Source: Methanomassiliicoccaceae archaeon
GTDB taxonomy: Archaea > Thermoplasmatota > Thermoplasmata > Methanomassiliicoccales > Methanomethylophilaceae
DNA length: 5,469 nucleotides
Direction: 5' to 3'
Assembly: GCA_009778265.1 (NCBI GenBank)
Contig: WRKA01000119.1
Coordinates: forward strand, 1-5,469
Shown: in pieces, positions 1 through 5,469 of the stretch
How the letters are laid out: the number at the start of each line of letters is the position of its first letter
How positions within the stretch are numbered: position 1 is the stretch's first letter
The notes under the pieces: generated by a model
Told to the model about the DNA's origin: nothing
Database searches by the model: none
Seen by the model: the letters and a program-made list of their open reading frames with translations, nothing else
Program-made: the position numbers and the translations under genes

Positions 1-204
1 GACGTGAACAGCTCATCGACAACATTCGTCATGCCCTCCGATAACGTAACGGTGAAGGCGATCTTTGAGAGGACGCCGGAGGTCAGGACCGATGACGGCG
101 TCAGTGACAAGGGAACGAACATTACGGTCATAGCCGCCGTTGCGGCGGCGGCGGTGCTGTTCATAGGCGCGGCGGTATACTTCATGTTCCTGAAAAAGCC
201 GTGA
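1..204 (+). CDS. Surface (adhesin-like) protein, C-terminal fragment with membrane anchor
   Basis: This is the 3' end of a gene that begins left of the window; the reading frame is open from base 1 to a TGA at 202-204, so the GTG at 4 need not be a start. About 67 residues are visible. The segment FVMPSDNVTVKAIFE resembles the end of the divergent InlB B-repeat (Flg_new-like) modules that are repeated in the stalks of large archaeal and bacterial surface proteins. A short acidic, polar linker follows, then one hydrophobic helix (from about ITVIAAVAA to VYFMF) and a terminal LKKP. That is the layout of a protein displayed outside the cell and held by a C-terminal transmembrane anchor with a positive cytoplasmic end. 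Its ligand cannot be seen. The repeat family is assigned from memory of the motif, with moderate confidence; the membrane anchor is clear. Confidence 0.75.
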   Translation, partial: DVNSSSTTFVMPSDNVTVKAIFERTPEVRTDDGVSDKGTNITVIAAVAAAAVLFIGAAVYFMFLKKP

Positions 205-230
205 TCGCGTATCGGAGCGGAACAAAATAA

Positions 231-273
231 CGGGCCGGACGGCCCGATCCCTCTCTTTCTTCCTGTCTCTTTA
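231..273 (+). terminator. Probable terminator of the surface-protein gene
   Basis: A perfect six-pair GC stem (CGGGCC at 231-236 with GGCCCG at 241-246, loop GGAC) lies 27 bases after the TGA of the surface-protein gene. A long pyrimidine-rich stretch follows (about 247-273, mixed C and T with short T runs). Archaeal termination depends mainly on T-rich tracts, so the tail matters as much as the hairpin, and here it is interrupted by C. A plausible but not strong terminator. Confidence 0.5.
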
Positions 274-354
274 ACGATCCGCCGGAAGATAAGAGAATAG
301 TTTCAATTTACGACGTAATATCACAAAAAACGGATAATCGAATACGAATAGTGA

Positions 355-380
355 GAAACTTTATAAGTATGTTATATAAT
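355..380 (+). promoter_or_regulatory. TATA-like archaeal promoter for the dnaG transcript
   Basis: GAAACTTTATAAG (355-367) fits an archaeal purine-rich BRE followed by a TATA box, within an AT-rich island in otherwise balanced DNA. A second TATA-like string, GTTATATAAT, lies at 371-380. Using the usual spacing of about 25 bases, the first box puts the transcription start near 388, exactly where the structured RNA segment begins; the second would put it near 400. Since dnaG starts at 619, the transcript would have an unusually long leader of more than 200 bases, or would first make a separate small RNA. Confidence 0.55.
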
Positions 381-387
381 AGGCTAC

Positions 388-597
388 CAGGGAAAGCACT
401 CAAAGCTTCCTGAATTCACTATCACAATCACACGCCCGCCGGGAAGGCGGCAAAAGTCAAGAGATCGGTCGCCGGTCCTCTGAAAGGATGGCGGCAAAAT
501 GATACGAGGCCGTGGTTAACGGACCGGAACGGGCAACGGACCCGCAAAGTCATCGAAACAAGATGCAGAACACCGGAAGATAGAGAGTTTTCCCGAA
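388..597 (+). ncRNA. Candidate structured RNA or dnaG leader, identity unknown
   Basis: The segment has no credible coding frame but many potential helices. GGGAAAGCACTC (390-401) pairs with GAGAGTTTTCCC (583-594): 11 of 12 positions, counting one G-T pair, with one A-A mismatch. This closes the region like the terminal helix of a compact RNA. Inside are a CCGCC/GGCGG hairpin (436-440 with 446-450), an 11-pair hairpin with one bulge (468-479 with 485-495), a bulged hairpin (508-513 with 519-525), CGGG/CCCG (530-533 with 541-544) and CATC/GATG (551-554 with 562-565). The predicted transcription start falls at the first strand of the closing helix. I do not recognise the family. The string CAGAACACCGG just before the 3' strand faintly recalls the 3' conserved region of RNase P RNA, but the matching 5' core is not visible. 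It could be a free small RNA or a riboswitch-like leader. Pairing was done by eye. Confidence 0.4.
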
Positions 598-612
598 AAA
601 AAGCAAGGGGAA
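589..612 (+). promoter_or_regulatory. Possible hairpin sequestering the dnaG ribosome binding site
   Basis: TTTCCC (589-594) can pair with GGGGAA (607-612) across an A-rich 12-base loop, giving six pairs including one G-T. The 3' strand contains AGGGGA, the best Shine-Dalgarno-like sequence for dnaG, which ends eight bases before the ATG at 619. The same TTTCCC strand is also needed for the long closing helix with 390-395, so the two structures exclude each other. This is the geometry expected of a translational switch, but it rests on base pairing seen by eye. Confidence 0.35.
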
Positions 613-618
613 TAACAC

Positions 619-2220
619 ATGAACATTGATCCTAATACAACAAAATACATGATAAAAGCAAGACTCACCGCGGACGGCATCGTAGAGAAACCCGACGTCG
701 TCGGAGCGATATTCGGGCAGACCGAAGGTCTGCTCGGCGAAGAATTAGATCTCCGCGATCTTCAGAAATCCGGACGTATCGGCAGGATAGAGGTGGAAGT
801 GAACTCAAAAGGCGGAAAGTCCGACGGACTTGTGTACATATCGTCAAGTCTGGATCAGGTTGAGACCGTCGTTCTCGCATCCGCATTGGAAACGATAGAC
901 CGCGTAGGTCCCTGCAAAGCGTCCATAAAGGTCCTTGGGATCGAAGATGTGAGAGTATCGAAGAGAGAGAAGGTCATAGACCGCGCCAAAGAATTACTGA
1001 ACGATCTGATCAAACAGTCGAAGAGCACCAGTTCGGACCTTACCGACAACATCAGACAAAGCATCCAGGTGGAGGAGATAACATCCTACGGAAAGGACAA
1101 ATGTCCCGCCGGACCCAACGTTAAGTCGTCGGAAGCGATCATCGTCGTGGAAGGGAGGTCCGACGTCCTCAATCTTCTGAAAGCGGGAATAAAGAATGCG
1201 ATCGCGGTGGAAGGGACGAACATACCTCAGACGGTGCAGGAACTTTCCAAAGAAAAAGTGGTCACCGCTTTCGTGGACGGGGACAGAGGAGGAGAACTGA
1301 TACTCAGAGAACTGTTCCAGGTTGCGGAGATCGATTACGTTGCGCGCGCTCCGCGCGCTCACGAGGTCGAAGAATTATCGACGAAACAGATAGTCAAATG
1401 CCTTAGGAACAAGGTCCCCGGGGACCAGTACATGGAGATGAACGGTCTCGCGGAACCCGATGACGGGGATGAGAAACGCAGCCACCACGACAGGGGCGGA
1501 CGCGACGAACGTCAGCAGAGACGCAATGACGACGATGACGGTGACGAAAGACGCGAAAGACGCGAGGAACGTCACGACAGGAACGGACGCGAGGAACGTC
1601 CGCAGAGACGCAATGACGACGATGACGGTGACGAAAGACGCGAAAGACGCGAGGAACGTCACGACAGGAACGGACGCGAGGACCGCGGAAGAAGGGAGCT
1701 CCGCGAAAGGAGACCGAAGGAAGAGCGCTTCAACACGGAAGCAGCGGAAAGATATAAGAAAAAGGCCGTAGCGCCTGAAGAAGAACCTGATACCGAAACC
1801 GAAGCCGAGGAAGATGTTCCGAAGGTACAGGAAAGACAGTTACGCAGTAACGACAAAGAAGAGAAGAAGACGACAAGGATGCCTCGCGGAAGGAAGGACG
1901 CCGTGAAACAGCCCAAGACCCTCTCCCCGGAACAGGAGGCGCTTCGTGATATGTTGTTAGAGATGGCGTCCACGCACAACGCAAAGATATTGAACTCCGA
2001 TAACGATACGATAAAGGAAGTTGCCGTGAAAGAACTCGTAGAATCGCTGAAAGAGAATTCGGAAGGGATCTCCAAGATAGTCTTCGACGGTGTGATATCA
2101 CAGAGGATATTGGACATATCCGCCGACAGAGGTGTGAACACCGTCGTCGGGACCCGTAAAGGGAACATCACGAAGATGCCGGCCGGAATAACCATATGGA
2201 CGAAGGACGACCTGTATTGA
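619..2220 (+). CDS. dnaG: Archaeal DnaG primase / exosome-associated DnaG
   Basis: A 533-residue archaeal DnaG. In archaea the main replicative primase is PriSL; DnaG has been shown in other species to have primase activity and to be a stable part of the RNA exosome, bound through Csl4. The N-terminal region (1-165) is typical, with VEKPDVVGAIFGQTEGLLG and a GRIGRIEVEV stretch. A TOPRIM domain (about 171-250) keeps the acidic metal ligands: E178 in VVEGRSD and D220/D222 in FVDGDRGGE. A conserved C-terminal domain spans about 435-533. Between them lies a long, extremely charged linker (about 275-434) rich in RE, RD and D runs, holding two exact 29-residue repeats (301-329 and 330-358). The linker makes the protein longer than the roughly 400-450 residues usual for the family. 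The start at 619 fits the family N-terminus and has AGGGG eight bases upstream. It forms an operon with the next gene. Confidence 0.95.
   Translation: MNIDPNTTKYMIKARLTADGIVEKPDVVGAIFGQTEGLLGEELDLRDLQKSGRIGRIEVEVNSKGGKSDGLVYISSSLDQVETVVLASALETIDRVGPCKASIKVLGIEDVRVSKREKVIDRAKELLNDLIKQSKSTSSDLTDNIRQSIQVEEITSYGKDKCPAGPNVKSSEAIIVVEGRSDVLNLLKAGIKNAIAVEGTNIPQTVQELSKEKVVTAFVDGDRGGELILRELFQVAEIDYVARAPRAHEVEELSTKQIVKCLRNKVPGDQYMEMNGLAEPDDGDEKRSHHDRGGRDERQQRRNDDDDGDERRERREERHDRNGREERPQRRNDDDDGDERRERREERHDRNGREDRGRRELRERRPKEERFNTEAAERYKKKAVAPEEEPDTETEAEEDVPKVQERQLRSNDKEEKKTTRMPRGRKDAVKQPKTLSPEQEALRDMLLEMASTHNAKILNSDNDTIKEVAVKELVESLKENSEGISKIVFDGVISQRILDISADRGVNTVVGTRKGNITKMPAGITIWTKDDLY
1515..1688 (+). 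repeat. Perfect tandem duplication in the dnaG linker, 87-base period
   Basis: Bases 1515-1595 recur without a single mismatch at 1602-1682, a period of 87 bases or 29 codons, so the frame is kept. Weaker similarity at the same period reaches upstream: the stretch 1497-1513 matches 1584-1600 except at 1506, and fades further back, suggesting an older, decayed copy. Each unit encodes an RRNDDDDGDE block followed by an RRERREERHDRNG block. Identity at every silent position points to a recent duplication or to ongoing repeat homogenisation. Copy number could vary between strains or be mis-assembled. Confidence 0.9.
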
Positions 2221-2221
2221 T

Positions 2222-3739
2222 ATGAACAAGAAAAAAGTGATAAACGTTTGGGCGGACCTGAAGGATCTGAAAAGTACTAAAGAGATAGCCATACCGGCTG
2301 ATCCGCTTGAACGCGTGTTAGGACAGGAAGAGGCCATAGAATTGGCGAAGGTGGCCGCGAAGCAGAGGAGACATCTTCTGCTTGTCGGTCCCCCCGGGAC
2401 AGGAAAATCGATGATTGCGCAGGCCATATCGCTGCATCTTCCTAAACCTCACAGCGAGATACGCGTCGTGAACAACCCGGAGAATCCCGAACGTCCGATA
2501 CTCGAGGTCGTGGAGGAATCCTACATCCTCGAGGAAAATATTTCAAAGGCGGACGCAACGGGAGAATTACTTGCTCCCGAGAAGGTACCGAACAACGTCG
2601 CCGAACGTTTGGGATATCTGTGCAAAGGATGCCGCAAATATTCCGGCTACGGGGAACGCACGTGCCCGCACTGCGGCAATTCCAAGGCGGAGATGAGCGG
2701 CACAACGAATCCTTTCGGAGACCTCATAGGAAGTATGCTCGAATCGGCGATGCCGCAGGTCTCTCTGGGCAAAGATAAAGTTACGACGACCCGCCGCAAA
2801 CCGGACGGCACCGAAGAGATGGTCGTGTTCGAACGGGCCGGAGATAAGATCCGGATGCTCGATCAGAAAACATTGGAAAAAAGACGGGAACTGGATAAGA
2901 CGTCGAACAAGAAGACATTGGTGAAATTGGACAGGAATCCGTTCATTCTTGCCACTGGAGCATCCGAGACGGAACTTTTGGGGGATGTACGTCACGACCC
3001 CTACGGGGGTCACAGTAATCTGGGTACGCCGGCATACGAAAGAGTGGTCGCCGGCGCGATACACGAAGCTCACGAGGGAGTTCTGTTCATCGACGAGATA
3101 TCGCATCTCGGCAACCTTCAGAGATTCATTCTCACGGCGATGCAGGACCATAAGTTCCCGATAGCGGGAAGGAATCCTCAGAGCGCCGGCGCGTCCGTGA
3201 AGGTGGACAGCGTCCCGTGCGATTTCATCCTGGTGGCGGCGTGCAACATACAGGACCTGGAAAATATTCTGTCACCGCTCAGATCGAGAATAATCGGAGG
3301 CGGTTACGAGGTCCTCATAGACACGGCTATGCCGGACACTCCCGCTAATAGGGGTAAATATGCGCAGTTCGTAGCTCAGGAGATACAGATGGACGGCCGC
3401 ATACCTCACGCGACCATAAAAGCGGTTGAGATGATAGTTAACGAAGGACGGACAAGAGCGAAAGCGGACAACCATCCCGCCGGCCTTACGTTACGTCTGA
3501 GAGAATTGGGCGGTCTGATACGCGCGGCCGGGGACATCGCAAAGATGGAGGGCGCCGAACTTATCGACACGGATCATATAAAAAGAGCGATAAAACGTTC
3601 CAGACCCGCGGAAGAGCAGATCAAGGACAAATACGGATCGTACATGAAAGGGTTGTCGAAGGACGTATCGGAATCGCAGAAAGAGAAATCTCCGTACTAT
3701 CTGCATAATGAACATGTGGGAGATCAGATGTTCAACTGA
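2222..3739 (+). CDS. LonB-like AAA+ ATPase without protease domain, with zinc-ribbon insert
   Basis: A 505-residue AAA+ ATPase closest to the ATPase part of archaeal LonB. Walker A is GPPGTGKS (56-63), Walker B VLFIDE (287-292), sensor 1 AACN (N342), the likely arginine finger PLRSR (352-356), and the sensor 2 region LTLRLRELGGLIRAAGD (422-438). Around 241-285 it carries LonB-specific text: ATGASETELLGDVRHDP, then GTPAYERVVAGAIHEAH. Two things differ from LonB. The Ser/Lys protease domain is absent: the chain ends about 30 residues after the sensor 2 helical domain. Between Walker A and B, where LonB has membrane helices, there is a CX2C-X10-CX2C cluster (C134, C137, C148, C151) and a polar, charged stretch, with no membrane helix. 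It should therefore be a soluble ATP-driven remodeller without proteolysis of its own. It starts one base after the dnaG TGA, with only a weak AAGGA about 14 bases upstream, so translation is probably coupled to dnaG. The substrate is unknown. Confidence 0.85.
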   Translation: MNKKKVINVWADLKDLKSTKEIAIPADPLERVLGQEEAIELAKVAAKQRRHLLLVGPPGTGKSMIAQAISLHLPKPHSEIRVVNNPENPERPILEVVEESYILEENISKADATGELLAPEKVPNNVAERLGYLCKGCRKYSGYGERTCPHCGNSKAEMSGTTNPFGDLIGSMLESAMPQVSLGKDKVTTTRRKPDGTEEMVVFERAGDKIRMLDQKTLEKRRELDKTSNKKTLVKLDRNPFILATGASETELLGDVRHDPYGGHSNLGTPAYERVVAGAIHEAHEGVLFIDEISHLGNLQRFILTAMQDHKFPIAGRNPQSAGASVKVDSVPCDFILVAACNIQDLENILSPLRSRIIGGGYEVLIDTAMPDTPANRGKYAQFVAQEIQMDGRIPHATIKAVEMIVNEGRTRAKADNHPAGLTLRLRELGGLIRAAGDIAKMEGAELIDTDHIKRAIKRSRPAEEQIKDKYGSYMKGLSKDVSESQKEKSPYYLHNEHVGDQMFN

Positions 3740-4173
3740 AAAAGAAGGTCCATCCTCATAGCGTCGCCGCCGTCGTTGTAATAATTTTTCATTATCTCGG
3801 TGGGAACGAAACCGTGACGTCTGTACAGGTTGATGGCACGCATGTTCGACGGCCGCACCTCTAACGATATGTGATTCATACCGTTCATCATCGCAATATG
3901 TTTCAATCTTATCAATAACTCGGACCCCAGCCCCATGGATCTGAAATTAGGATCGACGGCGAACATCATTATCCTCGCGTGCGAATTATCTATCTTCGAC
4001 GACGAAAGGAATCCTATCGGCCTTCCAGAGTAATCGCAAACCACCAGCTGACCCTTAGGCCATTGCAAATGAAAATATGACAGCATCTCCTGCCCGTACG
4101 TCTCGTCCAGCGATCCGCACATTATCATATACAGTCTGTCGGAATCCGCAGGATCGTATTCCCTCACTATCAT
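3724..4173 (-). CDS. rimI: RimI-like GNAT N-acetyltransferase
   Basis: A 149-residue single-domain GNAT acetyltransferase of the RimI / archaeal Nat (Ard1-like) type, which moves an acetyl group from acetyl-CoA to the N-terminal amino group of proteins, in archaea with fairly broad substrate choice. Visible are the acetyl-CoA pyrophosphate loop (VDPNFRSMGLG, 73-83, ending R-S-M-G-L-G), the family's LEVRPSN strand with candidate catalytic E105, NLYRRHGF with Y117, and the C-terminal YYNDGGDAMRM signature (131-141). Length is normal for the family. The ATG at 4173 overlaps the TGA of the upstream phospholipase-like gene by four bases (ATGA), so the two are translationally coupled. Its last 16 bases overlap the end of the converging LonB-like gene. 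The RimI subtype is assigned from motifs; the exact substrate protein is unknown. Confidence 0.85.
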   Translation of the reverse strand: MIVREYDPADSDRLYMIMCGSLDETYGQEMLSYFHLQWPKGQLVVCDYSGRPIGFLSSSKIDNSHARIMMFAVDPNFRSMGLGSELLIRLKHIAMMNGMNHISLEVRPSNMRAINLYRRHGFVPTEIMKNYYNDGGDAMRMDLLFQLNI

Positions 4174-5469
4174 CCCTTACTTCCTCTCTTCCTTCTGAAT
4201 AACGCCACGAACAGCATAATCAGCATTATGGCAACTATCGGGGCATATTTAACGTATGGTCCTAAGAACGAACTTCCGTCATTATTTTCTATTGTGACGG
4301 TGAACTCATACACGTATCGGGAACCGTTCACGTCCGTTGCAAATAATACGCAATCATGAACGCCTTCCGGAAAGACAGCGGCAATTTTGACACCCGTTCT
4401 GTCTATCTTTCCGTCACCATCCAGGTCCCATTCGAATATCGTACCCTTAGGGAAAGAGCCGAACGAAGCGTCCATGATAACGGGCTTGCCGGAAGTGTTC
4501 CCGGTTATTCGTACCGTAATGTCCATTTCCGTATCGTTTCCCCAGTCAAGCATAAAATAATAAACAAAATAATCGGCAACCTCCCGGGAACATATCTCCG
4601 TAGCTACCTCCCTATTATTCAGAAAGGCGGCGTTGCTCCAGTTGATCGACGACACCCACACCGTGTCGTCGATAATAACACCTTTATTGTGTGTCAAACC
4701 AAAATCATCACCGCCGCTTATGGTCCTCGCCTGCATACCCTCCATATCGTTGATCAGTGAAACAACGGTGTAATTATCTTTGTACGCGTCGTCCTCGTTA
4801 TCGAACGTCACATCCGCAATGATACGAACATCCGCACCGTTCCCGGCCGCGGTAAGAGACCATGAGAGCGGCGACCGCAGCGAGATATCGGTCCACGCAT
4901 ACTGAACGGACATCTGTTCCGCATATATTCTCTCGGATGCGTTCGTCATCTCCCGTTCAAGATAATCGAAAGAAAAATCCGGGCTTAAGACGGGTTTGAC
5001 GGACGCGCTGAACGTCTCATACTCTTCCGTTATTTTAGATCTGTACTGAGGCACCGATATCGGAGCGGCCGAGGGATACAGTTGTTTCAGAGAAAAGATA
5101 TCATATTTTGAGATGTCGTCATCCTCAAAAAAAATATTGCGCATATATTCCGCATAGTCTTCGCTTTCGATAACGGACCCCCATCCTCTGTTGCCTGTGA
5201 ACGACACCTCCCTCCAGTTCTCCGATGTCGTCACAACCGTCCTTGAATCAATGACCGCGTATTTGTTGTGTAAAAGATCGTAACGTTTGTATCCGCCGTT
5301 GCTCTTCATTATATTGATCTCGGCGCCTTTTTCGTATAGCTGTGTCAGATATCTTATCTCGATGTCGGGAACGCCTCCGGCGGGGGAACCCTCGATCAGT
5401 ATCTTCACCTCCACCCCATTATCAAGAAGGAGCATCAGTAACGATATTATATCTCTGTGGTCGAGAAGA
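4170..5469 (-). CDS. Surface phospholipase D-like protein with PKD-like domain and membrane anchor, N-terminus missing
   Basis: The gene runs off the right edge: the frame stays open upstream of the methionine at 5435 (preceding residues RDIISLL fit a PLD helix), so that methionine is internal. Counting from it, 421 residues are visible. There are two HxKxxxxD catalytic motifs, H56/K58/D63 and H249/K251/D256, each followed by the expected S-x-N-W strand (SENW 71-74, SINWS 263-267), so the two-lobed PLD active site looks complete. Such enzymes cut phosphodiesters through a phospho-histidine intermediate; the substrate could be a lipid, a nucleic acid or a wall polymer. A PKD/Ig-like domain follows (about 305-383, with FEWDLDGDGKID), then a membrane helix (about 396-413) and the basic tail RRKRGSKG. 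This suggests the catalytic part is outside the cell, held by a C-terminal anchor. A signal peptide and possibly other N-terminal domains must lie beyond the window. It is first in an operon with the acetyltransferase. Confidence 0.85.
   Translation of the reverse strand, partial: LLDHRDIISLLMLLLDNGVEVKILIEGSPAGGVPDIEIRYLTQLYEKGAEINIMKSNGGYKRYDLLHNKYAVIDSRTVVTTSENWREVSFTGNRGWGSVIESEDYAEYMRNIFFEDDDISKYDIFSLKQLYPSAAPISVPQYRSKITEEYETFSASVKPVLSPDFSFDYLEREMTNASERIYAEQMSVQYAWTDISLRSPLSWSLTAAGNGADVRIIADVTFDNEDDAYKDNYTVVSLINDMEGMQARTISGGDDFGLTHNKGVIIDDTVWVSSINWSNAAFLNNREVATEICSREVADYFVYYFMLDWGNDTEMDITVRITGNTSGKPVIMDASFGSFPKGTIFEWDLDGDGKIDRTGVKIAAVFPEGVHDCVLFATDVNGSRYVYEFTVTIENNDGSSFLGPYVKYAPIVAIMLIMLFVALFRRKRGSKG
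4182..4188 (-). promoter_or_regulatory. Ribosome binding site of the acetyltransferase gene
   Basis: On the minus strand AGAGGAA lies about eight bases before the ATG at 4173, a good archaeal Shine-Dalgarno sequence. It sits inside the last codons of the phospholipase-like gene and supports the ATGA-overlapping start over any downstream methionine. Confidence 0.55.

Noticed and set aside
388..597. Identification of the structured region as RNase P RNA
   Set aside because: The terminal helix, the length of about 205 bases and the string CAGAACACCGG before the 3' strand are suggestive. However, I could not find the 5' conserved GGAAAGUCC-like core or the specificity domain. A covariance search with the archaeal RNase P model would decide it.
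1515..1688. Repeats as a CRISPR array
   Set aside because: There are only two full copies, directly adjacent with no spacers, in frame with a clear protein-coding gene.
1460..1771. A 103-residue plus-strand open frame in the dnaG repeat region
   Set aside because: It is an out-of-frame shadow of the charged repeats: rich in T, D, A and R with no domain, and it lies wholly inside dnaG.
1659..2195. A 178-residue minus-strand open frame opposite the dnaG 3' half
   Set aside because: It is the antisense reading of a charged coding region, giving serine- and phenylalanine-rich text without motifs; dnaG on the other strand is certain.
3740..4170. The missing Lon protease domain as the result of a frameshift
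   Set aside because: The sequence after the LonB-like stop encodes an intact acetyltransferase on the other strand. No frame there shows a Lon protease domain, so the short form is not a simple frameshift.
4356..4760. A 134-residue plus-strand open frame opposite the phospholipase-like gene
   Set aside because: There is no recognisable domain or good start context, and the minus strand holds two intact HKD motifs.

Overview
The window looks like a piece of an archaeal chromosome. The best fit is a methanogenic Thermoplasmatota lineage such as Methanomassiliicoccales. That placement is an inference from an archaeal-type DnaG, a LonB-type AAA+ ATPase, an archaeal TATA-like promoter, surface proteins with a C-terminal membrane anchor, and balanced GC. 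All five visible stop codons are TGA. This would suit a lineage that avoids TAG, but the sample is too small to prove it.

Layout, left to right. Positions 1-204 hold the C-terminal end of a plus-strand surface (adhesin-like) protein that ends in a single membrane anchor. A 414-base gap follows (205-618). It holds a small GC hairpin with a pyrimidine-rich tail (probable terminator), a TATA-like promoter near 360, and about 200 bases of strongly structured sequence just upstream of dnaG. From about 388 the RNA could form an 11-pair helix between its two ends (390-401 with 583-594). It could instead form a hairpin that covers the dnaG ribosome binding site (589-612). It is therefore either a separate small RNA or a regulatory leader.

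Next is a plus-strand operon of two genes one base apart. The first is dnaG (619-2220), with the TOPRIM domain intact and an unusual RE/RD-rich linker containing a perfect 87-base-period tandem duplication. The second (2222-3739) is an AAA+ ATPase closely similar to the ATPase part of archaeal LonB protease. It lacks the C-terminal protease domain, and it has a four-cysteine zinc-ribbon-like insert where LonB carries its membrane segments.

The right half is a minus-strand operon. An extracellular phospholipase-D-like protein (two HKD motifs, PKD-like domain, C-terminal membrane anchor; its start lies beyond the right edge) overlaps by ATGA a RimI-like N-acetyltransferase gene. The acetyltransferase gene then collides tail to tail with the LonB-like gene, with a 16-base overlap.

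How the parts may work together: archaeal DnaG is known as a primase-fold protein that also belongs to the RNA exosome. Tight coupling with a protease-less LonB-like ATPase suggests, as inference, that the ATPase remodels a DnaG-containing complex or its client proteins or RNA. The minus-strand pair shares a transcript, but no common function is evident. The two most interesting items are the protease-less, zinc-ribbon LonB-like ATPase paired with DnaG, and the structured RNA upstream of dnaG.
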